A stretch of DNA of 64,000 nt from Paraburkholderia hospita (lineage in GTDB: Bacteria; Pseudomonadota; Gammaproteobacteria; Burkholderiales; Burkholderiaceae). Under the pieces are notes generated by a model. The model was not told the origin of the DNA. It worked only from the letters and a program-made list of their open reading frames with translations, and searched no databases. Location: positions 310,001-374,000 of the forward strand of contig NZ_CP026108.1 of the NCBI RefSeq assembly GCF_002902965.1. Reading direction: 5' to 3'. This document shows positions 1 through 9,300 of the stretch, piece after piece. Positions within the stretch are counted from its first letter, which is position 1. Every line of letters begins with the position of its first letter. A program made the position numbers and the translations under genes.

Positions 1-356
1 AGAGTTGCCGAACGAGCAGATCGGTGCCCGGGTGCACGTTGGGCGGCGTATTCGCTGCTTAGTGATGCACTATTGTCTCGACACGTTGAAGTTGTCGGTA
101 GCGCGGGGATCGCGCGCGTCTTGGTCGGTCACCAGACAATCAGCGCAGTCGAGCCCTCTTCGCCGGTATAGCGAATCGAAGACTTCTAAAACACAGTGGC
201 GCTGCCACGTTGGGCTTTAGATGGTCATGGAGAGGCGTTGAGCAGAGTCGACTCGCGCTGCTTGAGGCATGCACCGCGGAGCGGCTCCCGTAAAGGCTCA
301 CCGAATTGGCGATCGCGTCGAAAGGAGCTGCGACGCGTATGCGCTGCCGAGAAAGG
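1..356. other. No recognisable gene (left edge)
   Basis: This stretch precedes the left end of an IS6-family element. Short open frames exist on both strands, but none shows a ribosome binding site, a known motif or convincing composition. A plus-strand frame is open from the window edge to about base 220 and could be the tail of a gene lying outside the window; I could not assign it. Confidence 0.4.
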
Positions 357-1194
357 GGTTTTGTCGCACTAACGCGCTGAGCTAGAATTTGCGTCCCACC
401 ATGAATGACGAACAGCATGGACAAGACGAAGAAGACGGCGCGCGCGACGTTGTCACCGGGTCTCAGCAAGGTGCTCAAGCGCCTTCATTATCCGCTGGAC
501 GTCATCCTCCTGTGTGTCCGCTGGTACGTGGCCTATCCGCTAAGCCTGCGCCACCTGGAGGAGATGATGGCCGAACGCGGTGTAGAAGTTGACCACTCGA
601 GCGTGCATCGCTGGGTGATCAAACTGGTGCCGTTGTTCGAGAAAGCCTTTCGCCGGCACAAACGCCCGGTCGGAAAGAGCTGGAGGATGGATGAAACCTA
701 CGTCAAGGTGCGCGGCCAGTGGAAGTACTTGTATCGCGCTGTGGACAAGGCCGGGAATACGGTCGATTTCCTGTTGCGGGCACATCGCGACAAGGCTGCA
801 GCGCGCCGCTACTTCGAGAAAGCCATCGATCGGAACGGCGTGCCCGAGACCGTGACCATGGATAAGAGCGGGGCCAATCTGGCGGCCCTCCTGGCCATCA
901 ACGTGGAACGTGAAACGCCCATCAAGGTCAGGCAGGTCAAGTATCTGAATAACGTCGTCGAGCAGGATCATCGGGCAATCAAACGCCGAACTAGGCCCAT
1001 GATGGGCTTCAAGGATTTTCGCTGTGCCCGCATTATCCTGTCAGGCATTGAGACGATGCATATGATTAGAAAAGGTCAGATGAAGGGCAGCGGCGATACC
1101 CGAACCGCTGCTGCGCAGTTCTATTCGCTGGTGGCATAAGGACTCCTTGCCATTACCGAATTTCTTACCCCGCCAAACTTATCGCGACACAACC
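357..1194 (+). mobile_element. IS6-family insertion sequence, complete, about 838 bp
   Basis: The ends are imperfect inverted repeats: GGTTTTGTCGCACTAA at 357-372 and the complement of GGTTGTGTCGCGATAA at 1179-1194, matching at 13 of 16 positions. They enclose a single DDE transposase gene, and the overall length fits the IS6/IS26 family. The 8 bases on each side (GAGAAAGG and GCGACAAA) differ, so the 8-bp target duplication expected after simple transposition is missing. This points to recombination or deletion after insertion. The right end lies inside a TetR regulator gene and removes that gene's 3' part. Confidence 0.85.
405..1139 (+). CDS. IS6-family DDE transposase
   Basis: This transposase of about 244 residues (about 241 if translation starts at the ATG at 414) has the size and layout of IS6/IS26 enzymes. 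The catalytic acids are visible: the first Asp in WRMDETYVKVRG, the second Asp in VTMDKSGAN and the Glu in NNVVEQDHRAIKRR. The N-terminal part, with DVILLCVRWYVAYPLSLRHL, matches the family's DNA-binding region. It fills most of the 838-bp element and shows no frameshift or internal stop, so it is probably functional. The start is uncertain because two in-frame ATG codons lie close together. Confidence 0.92.
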   Translation: MTNSMDKTKKTARATLSPGLSKVLKRLHYPLDVILLCVRWYVAYPLSLRHLEEMMAERGVEVDHSSVHRWVIKLVPLFEKAFRRHKRPVGKSWRMDETYVKVRGQWKYLYRAVDKAGNTVDFLLRAHRDKAAARRYFEKAIDRNGVPETVTMDKSGANLAALLAINVERETPIKVRQVKYLNNVVEQDHRAIKRRTRPMMGFKDFRCARIILSGIETMHMIRKGQMKGSGDTRTAAAQFYSLVA

Positions 1195-1624
1195 GCGACA
1201 AATACTTGGAATTGATGCCTTCGCGCGTGAGGCCCGCGAAGATGAAAATGCGGATCCATTCGCGCCGCAAAATGACATCCGCGTACGCTGAATAGAAGCG
1301 CACCATGCGTTCCTGAATCGGAATGGAGCGGTCCTTGATCAGGCTTTCCCAACTCGAATCCCATTGGTAGACCTCTTCGTATACGCGGTCGATCAAGGCC
1401 TCTTTGCTGGGGAAATAGCGGTATAGAAGCGGTTGCGTCACACGTAGCTGGCGGGCAAGTTCGCGTGTGCTGCCGGAGAAACCGTGGGTGGCGAAGTGTT
1501 CGATTGCTTTGGTGAGGATCTGACGCTCGCGCACTTCCGGCGCAAGGCGCCGGGTGGTTCCGTCCGGGATGTCGGGCACGTCGCCGTGCGCCGCGTCTTC
1601 GCTAGTCCTTGCTTTTCTCGGCAT
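1195..1624 (-). pseudogene. TetR/AcrR-family regulator, 3' end removed by the IS6 element
   Basis: The N-terminal helix-turn-helix is clear (ATHGFSGSTRELARQLRV, then TQPLLYRYFPSKEALI), followed by the start of the ligand-binding helices (RMVRFYSAYADVILRREW). After INSKYLSRL the frame runs into the IS6 right end and picks up about 20 foreign residues before stopping. About 145 native residues remain, against roughly 190-220 in the family, so the effector-binding and dimerisation part is incomplete. The start is taken at MPRKARTSED; an upstream ATG would add 12 unlikely residues. The gene it controlled is not identifiable here. A truncated protein might still bind DNA, but it is most likely inactive. 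Confidence 0.75.
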
Positions 1625-1989
1625 GGCTGATTGGATACCCAGTGTGTTGGGACGCATCATACAAAGATTAACCGGGTCTGGCTAGGCGAGTGCCCGACAA
1701 CTACGGTGCGAGCGATCCGATCGGACCAAGAGTGATTTTTTATGCGTATTTCGTTCATTCGAAGCAGAGAGACAGCGAATTGAATCTGAGCGAGACCCTT
1801 CGCAATCGGCAGGCCAGCCTGGAGCATCGTCATGGGCTGGGCTAGCGTGCGTCAGCCCGACGAAAGAGCCTTCATCAGCACGTTTTGCGCATTCGTCCAT
1901 CACGGAACGATGACGGGAACCGCTCGTCTCCGCTATCTGGAGGGCTTCAGGGGGGCAGTCGTACGCGCTGGCAACGTCGCAACCGGTGT

Positions 1990-2170
1990 CGGAAGAATGT
2001 GGGGATCATGGCAGCGGCCAGTTCGACTCCGATTTCACGCTCGCCGAAAGGGGAAAGGACCACTCAAAAACGACACGCGCATCATCGAGCAGTTCGTGAC
2101 ACGATATTTTTGCGAGCAATCCACAGACGCTCTGTGCATGGCGCCTCGCGACGTAGGGCACTCCGCCAAG
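1990..2170 (-). pseudogene. Decayed copy of the C-terminal coding region of the winged-helix/ATPase regulator
   Basis: Read by eye, plus-strand bases of about 2005-2150 align with about 3720-3850 inside the regulator gene at 3567-5393. Shared blocks include GCTCGCC, CGACACGCGC against CGACGCGCGC, and GCGAGCAATCCACAGAC against GCGAGCAAAGCGCAGAC. Several small gaps separate the blocks. No long frame survives on the minus strand, so this is a relic of a related gene rather than a working one. The rest of 1625-2317 holds nothing I can name. Confidence 0.5.
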
Positions 2171-2317
2171 CAATTTCAATTGTTTTAGCGCGTAGGCTTA
2201 CGCGGATCCTGACAGGCGTTACTTCGCTACTTGGCTGTCGCGTTGCATCACGGAATGATGATAGTGACAGATTCATTACGGCCTACGCGGTCGGAGATTT
2301 GTACGAAAGAGTGCCGC

Positions 2318-3232
2318 TCAGCCGGCCGTCTGTCGACGCCACATGCCGGGCGGCATCCCCACCAGCTGCGAAAATGTGCGCGTGAAGTGGCTTTGATCGG
2401 AAAACCCGCATGTCATGGCGATTTCTGTCAGAGAATAGTCTGAGTGTTTTAATAGATCGCGTGCGCGATCTATGCGCTGCTCTAGCAGCCATTGATGAGG
2501 CGTGCGATGGGTAGTTTCACGAAACGCACGGATGAAGTAACTACGCGACAGATTGCATGCGTTCGCGATCTCCTCGATGGAGGCATTGCCTTGTGCCTTC
2601 GCGAGCAGCATGTCTTTGGCCCGCGTCTCCAGCATACCGGAGAGCCGCCGGCTGTTGCGTTTTGACTCGCACGATGCGCCGCCATACCGATCTATCAGAT
2701 GCGTCCCTATCATCACGCCCAATTGCTCGACAAAGAGTGGGCTGGCCTCGCTCTGGCGTTCCAGCGTAAGCGACAATATCTGCGCAAGGTGACCAAGGAT
2801 AGGGTCTTTGCGGCCGGCAAGCGATGAAACGCGCGGGGTACCCGATCCGCTTCGTTCGTAGCAGGCTCTCGTCATGAAAGTCTGCGGCAATTCCATCAGC
2901 ACGAAATCGAAGCCGTGGCGCAGTTCGGCCCGGTAGTCATCAGCGAAGTCACGAATGTAGATTGAGTCTTTTTCGAAATCATGCAATGTCGATCTGTGGC
3001 CGGAAAAAATGCGTCGGCTGTGGCCGCTGCTAAGCGACACGCCGACAAGCAGGCCTCGATCGGAGGCGGGCATGTTAACCGCGCTTGTCGTGCCGTCTCG
3101 TGTGCACTTGCGATAGAACTTGAACTCACCCGTATCGAGTTCGAGATCTTTGCCTAGCTGGCTTGACAAGCATCCTAGCGAGTCTTTCGGTCGTGCTGCC
3201 GTCGCGGAGCAAGGTTGGTTATCGTTGAACAT
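2318..3232 (-). CDS. AraC-family transcriptional regulator
   Basis: This 304-residue protein has the two C-terminal helix-turn-helix units of the AraC/XylS family at about residues 200-300: SIEEIANACNLSRSYFIRAF in the first and SLTEIAMTCGFSDQSHFTR in the second, ending in the usual GMPPGMWRR. The N-terminal 190 residues resemble the variable effector or dimerisation half seen in uncharacterised AraC proteins of proteobacteria. An AGGTGATGA-type ribosome binding site lies just before the ATG at 3232. No target gene is obvious: the neighbours are a decayed region and another regulator. Confidence 0.9.
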   Translation of the reverse strand: MFNDNQPCSATAARPKDSLGCLSSQLGKDLELDTGEFKFYRKCTRDGTTSAVNMPASDRGLLVGVSLSSGHSRRIFSGHRSTLHDFEKDSIYIRDFADDYRAELRHGFDFVLMELPQTFMTRACYERSGSGTPRVSSLAGRKDPILGHLAQILSLTLERQSEASPLFVEQLGVMIGTHLIDRYGGASCESKRNSRRLSGMLETRAKDMLLAKAQGNASIEEIANACNLSRSYFIRAFRETTHRTPHQWLLEQRIDRARDLLKHSDYSLTEIAMTCGFSDQSHFTRTFSQLVGMPPGMWRRQTAG

Positions 3233-3566
3233 GATTCATCACCTCAGTTCGTCGCGCTGCGGTTAGGTTGTCAGATAATCGGGAATCGAGGGAAGGTCTG
3301 CACAACTCGTTTGCGGAGCGCCGACCTTGACTTGCTGCGCGGCGTCGGGAGCGCGTTGATTGCACGGCTTTCGCGCCATGTCGGGCGACGCCTGCTGAGA
3401 CGCACGGCCGTGATCTCCAGATGAACATGGCGAAACGAGTGGGCAAAGTTCGATCGGGCGTTCTTCCAAAATTTCGAAAGCGAGAATGCTCGTCAACCGC
3501 TCTCCAACGAGAGTTCGAATCAAACTCGGAATTATCGGTTTCATGCGAACCACAACGCAGAGCCGC
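3233..3566. other. Intergenic, no gene seen
   Basis: This is the gap between the start of the AraC gene and the 3' end of the winged-helix/ATPase gene. Small overlapping frames on both strands lack ribosome binding sites and family motifs. The segment may once have encoded the missing C-terminal repeats of the neighbouring regulator, but I see no clear relic of them. Confidence 0.4.
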
Positions 3567-5393
3567 TCAACAAGGTGCTGACACCGCTAGCGACTGTGCA
3601 TTCCAGACGGTGTCGGGGTATTTGAGATTGCGTGCGCTTCGCGTCATCGGTTCGAGTGTGGAAATAACGACAGCTGCGCGTCGCGCGCATTCGTCCGTCA
3701 GGCCGCGTCGAAGCAGGGCTGGGACGAGAACGGCAGCCAGGTCGATTCCAATCTTTGGCTCGCCCGATGGCGAGAAAGCCCATTCAAAGGCGACGCGCGC
3801 GTCGGCGAGTGCATCTTCGCACGATGTTCTCGCGAGCAAAGCGCAGACATACTGCGCGTGCCGTCGCGCGACTTCGCGCGATTCGCCGTCGCGTTCGAGC
3901 TGCTGCTTCAGCGCATACGCGCGGGCCGATTCCGACAAACGGTACTTCGCCATTGCGCCATTGAAGCTCACGTCGAGCAGCGACTTCTCGATGAGTTGCG
4001 CGAGACAGTCCAATGCGCTCGCGCGGTCAATTTCGTTGTCGCACGCGACTGCAAACACCGCGTCGATGGTGAAGAAGCGGGTGAAGCGCGCGACGCGTAG
4101 ATAAACAGCCTGCTCGCAAGGACTGAGTCTCACGAAGCTCCAGTCGAACGCGGCGTGCAGCGTGCGATGCCTCGGCTGCGCAGTGCGATAGCCATCGGCG
4201 AGCAGCAGAAAACGTTCTTCAAGGCGTTGCCGCACGCCTTCGAGACCGAACACAGAAGCCCTGCCGACCGCGAGTTCGATCGCGAGTGGAAGCCCATCGA
4301 GCCGGCGGCATATCTCAGCAACCAGTTGGAGTTCGTTGTCGTCGTCGATGCGCATGCCACAAAGACTCGCGCGCTCCAGGAACAGTCTCACGGCGGGCGA
4401 CTGAACCAGCCGGTCGCGGCTCTCAACAGCCTGCGGCAAGGCGAGCGGCTCGACACGATACACAGTTTCCGTTGCGATGCGCAGCCGTTCCCGGCTCGTG
4501 ACCAGCACGTGCAGCGAATCATGCTCGGCCATCAGGCCTTCGACGATGTGCGCCACGTCATCGATGAGATGCTCGGCGTTGTCCAGCACGAGCAGCGTGC
4601 GCACGCTCGGCGAATGCGTTGATGCTTGCGATGGGCCGCACTTCGTTTCCCCGCCGTGCGTTGCTGCCTTGTCGTCCAGCGCGTGCGGGATGGCGGACGC
4701 CGAATCGCATTGCGACAGATCGACGAACACGACGTCGAATGAGCTATCGCCAGTCTTGCAGTGCGCAAGTTCGATCGCGAGACAGGTCTTGCCGACACCG
4801 CCCGGCCCCGTCAGCGTAACGATGCGCGTCAGCGCGAACCGGTTGTCGATTTCTTCGACTGCCGCATCGCGTCCGAGCAGCGACCGTCGTCGCGGCAACG
4901 GGTGTGTCGCAGAACTGGCGTCCGTTGCGTCCGCAACCCGCGTGGGCCCGGCACGGTGTTCCGCTGAACGGGCGCACGATGCATCGCGTTTGCGCGTCAT
5001 GAACCGGTAGCCGCGTCCGGGCACGGTGTCGATCAACTCACGGTGGTCGCCGAGTGCTTTGCGGACAGCGCTGAGGTGAACGTGTATATTGCTCTCCTCG
5101 ACGACCAGGCCGGGCCAGACGGTTTCCATCAGCTCGTCCTTCGTCACGATGCGTCCGCCCGCCAGAACGATGGCCTTTAGAATGTCGAAGGCCCGCGAGC
5201 CCAACGGCACTTCATGGCCATCCTTGCACAACGCGCGAACCCCGAGGTCGAGCTCGAACTGGCCGAGCGGGATGACGGAGCTTCTGGACGCGCTCCCATT
5301 CGGCGACATACATGGCATTTCCATGACCGGGCTCATGAGCGTGATCTTGCAGATGATGAAGTGGCCGCACGCGTTCTGTGCGGAGCGTCGCAC
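3567..5393 (-). CDS. Winged-helix DNA-binding / NB-ARC-like ATPase regulator, apparently C-terminally truncated
   Basis: The domain order is an OmpR/CadC-type winged helix at about residues 40-130 (ALGDHRELIDTVPGRGYRF is the typical end), then a STAND-type ATPase. The ATPase has Walker A GPGGVGKT near residue 195, Walker B TLLVLDNAEHL near 270, and the sensor segments DGLPLAIELA and LRHTL-like PRHRTLHAAFDWS. Family members in Burkholderiaceae are usually 900 or more residues with C-terminal TPR-like repeats; this one stops at about 608 with an unrelated tail, so it is probably truncated. The start is unclear: ATG codons at residues 1, 20, 24, 26 and 30 are all possible. It faces the signalling operon beginning at 5690. 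Confidence 0.8.
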   Translation of the reverse strand: MRRSAQNACGHFIICKITLMSPVMEMPCMSPNGSASRSSVIPLGQFELDLGVRALCKDGHEVPLGSRAFDILKAIVLAGGRIVTKDELMETVWPGLVVEESNIHVHLSAVRKALGDHRELIDTVPGRGYRFMTRKRDASCARSAEHRAGPTRVADATDASSATHPLPRRRSLLGRDAAVEEIDNRFALTRIVTLTGPGGVGKTCLAIELAHCKTGDSSFDVVFVDLSQCDSASAIPHALDDKAATHGGETKCGPSQASTHSPSVRTLLVLDNAEHLIDDVAHIVEGLMAEHDSLHVLVTSRERLRIATETVYRVEPLALPQAVESRDRLVQSPAVRLFLERASLCGMRIDDDNELQLVAEICRRLDGLPLAIELAVGRASVFGLEGVRQRLEERFLLLADGYRTAQPRHRTLHAAFDWSFVRLSPCEQAVYLRVARFTRFFTIDAVFAVACDNEIDRASALDCLAQLIEKSLLDVSFNGAMAKYRLSESARAYALKQQLERDGESREVARRHAQYVCALLARTSCEDALADARVAFEWAFSPSGEPKIGIDLAAVLVPALLRRGLTDECARRAAVVISTLEPMTRSARNLKYPDTVWNAQSLAVSAPC

Positions 5394-5689
5394 GCGGGGT
5401 TCACATTGCCATCTTATGAACGGACGGGTATGCGCAGCGTTGCGATACCGTTAACGTTTTTTAATGATCGCGGCGGATTTCGCTGCACGCAAGCAGGCAA
5501 GCGGCTCGGCGGGCCGTTGCCAGCATCACCTTAAAAAAATTTAATTTGCGGCTGTCGCATCGTGCACGTCGTCGGCGCGATAATGAAAGGTCAGCGCGAC
5601 GGTGCACTATTTCGCCCGGTTTGCACACGTCAGTGGCCTCTTTGTCAGGGCGCGCATGGCGCGTGACGAGCGGGCCACGAGTGATTGAA

Positions 5690-6370
5690 ATGAAAATTCT
5701 CCTGGTCGAAGACAATCAGCAGGTGGGCGGATTTCTGAAGAAGGGCCTGCTCGAAACCGGCCATGTCGTAGACTGGGCCGACAATAGCCGCGACGGCATG
5801 GCGCTCGCGATCGGGGAAACCTACGACGCAATCGTGCTCGACCGCATGCTGCCCGGCGGCATCGACGGACTGAGCATCGTCGCTGCGTTGCGCGCGTCGG
5901 GCAACAAGGTCCCCGTTCTCATTCTGAGCGCGCTCGACGAAGTCGACGAACGCATCCGCGGACTAAAGGCAGGCGGCGACGATTACGTGGCCAAGCCGTT
6001 TTCCTTCGGCGAAGTGGTGGCGCGTCTTGAGGCGCTCGCGCGCCGCTCGCAGGACAATCACTTCGAAACAGCGCTTAAGGTCGGCGACCTGTGCATCGAC
6101 CTGCTGTCACGCAGGGTCACGCGCGGCGGCAAGGCGATCGTCCTGAAGCCGCGCGAATTCAAACTGCTCGAATATCTGATGCGTCACGCGGAGCAGGTCG
6201 TCACGCGCACGATGCTGCTCGAAAACATCTGGGAATACCATTTCGATCCGCAAACGAACGTCATCGACGTGCATGTGAGCAAGCTGCGTCAGAAGATCGA
6301 TACGGGTTTCGAGCGGTCCTTGCTCCGCACGATTCGCAACGCAGGCTACATGCTCACTGCCGCCGCCTGA
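5690..6370 (+). CDS. OmpR/PhoB-family response regulator
   Basis: The protein is 226 residues from MKILLVEDNQQVGGF. The receiver domain (1-120) has the acidic pair in VEDN, phosphoacceptor Asp in AIVLDRMLPGG, switch Thr/Ser in LILSALDEVDE and the Lys in DDYVAKPFSFGE. The winged helix (about 130-226) includes LKPREFKLLEYLMRHAEQVV and ends in LLRTIRNAGYML. An in-frame GTG at 5681 is a possible alternative start. The next gene begins 27 bases downstream, so the regulator is the first gene of an operon with three kinases. It resembles the QseB/TctD branch, but no transmembrane partner kinase is adjacent, which is unusual. Confidence 0.93.
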   Translation: MKILLVEDNQQVGGFLKKGLLETGHVVDWADNSRDGMALAIGETYDAIVLDRMLPGGIDGLSIVAALRASGNKVPVLILSALDEVDERIRGLKAGGDDYVAKPFSFGEVVARLEALARRSQDNHFETALKVGDLCIDLLSRRVTRGGKAIVLKPREFKLLEYLMRHAEQVVTRTMLLENIWEYHFDPQTNVIDVHVSKLRQKIDTGFERSLLRTIRNAGYMLTAAA

Positions 6371-6397
6371 GCCGGACCTGTGCGCGAGGATGGAACC

Positions 6398-9300
6398 ATG
6401 AGGTTGACGGGCTACGACAGAACGACATTGAGTGACGATGGTCAGTTCGTGCTGTCGCGCCTGACGAGCCATGCCGCGTCGCAAAGCTGGCTGACCGTCA
6501 CGCCGTCCGCGTCGCAGCCGCAGCCTGAAAGCCACGAGCGGCTCGAGCACGCGTATCAGTTGCGCGGTGCGCTCGACGGTGCGCACGTCGCACGGCCCCA
6601 CGCGCTGTTGCGCGGCGACGGCAGCGCGACGCTGGTGCTCGAAGATCCAGGCGGCAATTCGTTGCGCGTCGTGCAGCCGGGGCCTTTGCCGATCAGCCGC
6701 TTTCTGGCGGTGGCCGTCAATCTTGCGTCGGCGCTCAGTTCATTGCACAGCCGCGGCCTCACCCATAACGACATTCGCCCCGGCAATATCCTGTTCGACG
6801 GCGACACGGATGCCGTGGCGCTCACGGGGCTCGGCTTGGTGTCGAGCGCGCCGCGCGAGCGTCCGCTGACGGGCTTGCCGACCATGGCGCTTGAAGCGCT
6901 TGCGTATCTTTCGCCGGAGCGCACGGGCCTGGTGAACCGCTGGTCCGACTCACGCGCCGATCTCTATTCGCTCGGCGTCGTGTTGTACGAAATGCTCACG
7001 GGGCAGTTGCCGTATCGCGCCAGTTCGCCGGCGGAATGGCTGCATTGCCATACGGCCAAGCTGCCGATTCCCGTCGCGGAATGGATCGACAGCGTGCCGG
7101 AGCAACTGGTTCCCATCATCGCGCGGCTGCTGTCGAAAGACGCGGCGCAACGCTATCAGACGGCAGAGGGACTCGAGCACGATCTGCGGCGTTGCCTCGA
7201 AGCATGGCGAAAATCAGGCAGCGTCGAGCCGTTCGCGCCGGGCGCCGCCGACTTGCCGGATCAACTGCAACGGCCGTTTCGTCTGTATGGGCGGCAGAAG
7301 CAGGCGCAAACGCTCGAGGCCGCGCTGAACCGCGTCGTCGGGAGCGGTAAGACGGGCGTGGCGCTCGTGTCGGGTTATTCGGGCATCGGCAAGTCGACGC
7401 TGGTCAACAGCTTGCGCATGACTTCCGCCGCGTCGCGCGGATGGTTCGCGTCGGGCAAGTTCGAGCGCTATAAGCGGGACATTCCGTATGCGACGCTCGC
7501 CCAGGCGTTCCAGATGTTGACTCGTCAGTTCATCGACGACGGCCTCGATGCACATGAAGATCTGCGTGAGCGTCTGCACGATGCGCTGGGCGCCTATGGG
7601 CAGCTGATCGTCAATCTGATTCCCGAGCTTGAACTGATCATCGGGCCGCAGCCGCATGTGCCCGAGCTTGCGCCGCAGGAAGCACGCACGCGCTTTCTCG
7701 CCGTCTTCACGCGGTTCATCGCCGCGTTTCCTCGCCATAGTCAGCCGCTCGTGCTGTTTCTCGACGACCTGCAATGGAGCGATGCGGGCACGCTGAGCCT
7801 GCTCGAAACGCTGTGCGAGTCGAACGTGGAAAACGTGCTCGTGGTCGGCGCGTATCGTGACAACGAAGTGGGGCTCACGCATCCGCTCAGGCGTTCGATC
7901 GACGCGATCCTGCAGACAGGAACGCCCGTCGATGAAATCATGCTGGCGCCGCTGCAATTCGACGACGTGTCGCGCCTGATCGGTGATGGCCTGAAGACAA
8001 CGCGGCGCGAACTGGACGATCTGAGCCGGCTCGTGTTCGAGAGAACCGGCGGCAATCCGTTCTACGTCGTGCAGTTTCTGCGGTTCCTCACCGACGAGCA
8101 CCTTCTTGCGTTCAATCTCGAACGCCGTGTGTGGACATGGGACGCTGAGCGTTTGTGCGAAGCGCGCTTCGCGGAAAGCATCGTCGATCTGATGGTCGGC
8201 AAGATTGAACGTCTGCCGCAGCCGACGCAGGTGCTGCTTGCGCAGTTTGCGTGTCTCGGCGGCAGGGCGACGTCGTCGCTGCTTGCGCGTATAAGCGGCA
8301 ACGAAGCGGACCTGGAAGCGACGCTCGCCGATGGCGTCGAAGCGGGCTTGCTCTACCGCAGCCGTGACGGCTTCGCGTTCGTTCACGACCGCGTGCACGA
8401 GGCCACTTACGATCTGATACCGGCCGACCGGCGCGCCGAGACGCATCTGCGGATTGGCCGGATTCTCGCGGCGCAGCCATCGACGGACGAAGAGCGCAGC
8501 ATCTTCGAGATCGTCAACCAGTACAACCGCGTGATTCATCTGCTCGACGAGCCGCAGGAGCGCGCGCGGGTCGTTGGATTCAATCTTGAAGCGGGGCAGC
8601 GCGCGCGCGCGTCGTCCGCTTATGGATCGGCGCTGACCTATCTGTCGATTGGCAGCGAACTGCTCGGCGAAGACGGATGGGACGCGGGTTACGCGCAGAA
8701 ATTCCAGCTCGAAAGCCAGCGCGCCGAGTGCGAGTTTCTGACGGGCGACACGGAAAGCAGCAAGCAACGGCTTTCGACCCTCGACCGGCGTGCCCGCACG
8801 CTGTCCGACCGCGCGGCCATCACGTTCCTGCGTGTTACGCTCTACACCGCGCTGGATCAGATGAATCTCGCCGTGCAGACCTGTCTCGACTTTTTGCAGC
8901 ATGTCGGCATCGACTGGTCGCCGCATCCCGGCCGGAGCGCGGCACGCGAAGAATACGACCGGCTGCTGCAGGGAATCGGCGCTGCGCCGATCGAAACGCT
9001 GGCCGACCTGCCGTTGCTCGAAGACGCCGAGTTGACGGCGACCATGAACGTGCTGACGGCCGTGCTGCCGCCGGCTTTTTTCAGCGACGAGAATCTCGTC
9101 TGCCTCGTGCTGTGCCGGATGGCGAATCTCAGTCTGGTGCATGGCAACAGCGATGCCTCGTCGCTTGGATATGCGTACCTCGGCATGGTCGCGGGCCCGA
9201 TCTTCGACGATTACGATGCGGGCTACCGCTTTGGCCAGCTCGGGCTGTCGCTGGTCGACGGATGCGGGCTCGACCGCTTCAAGGCGCGCGTGTACATGTG

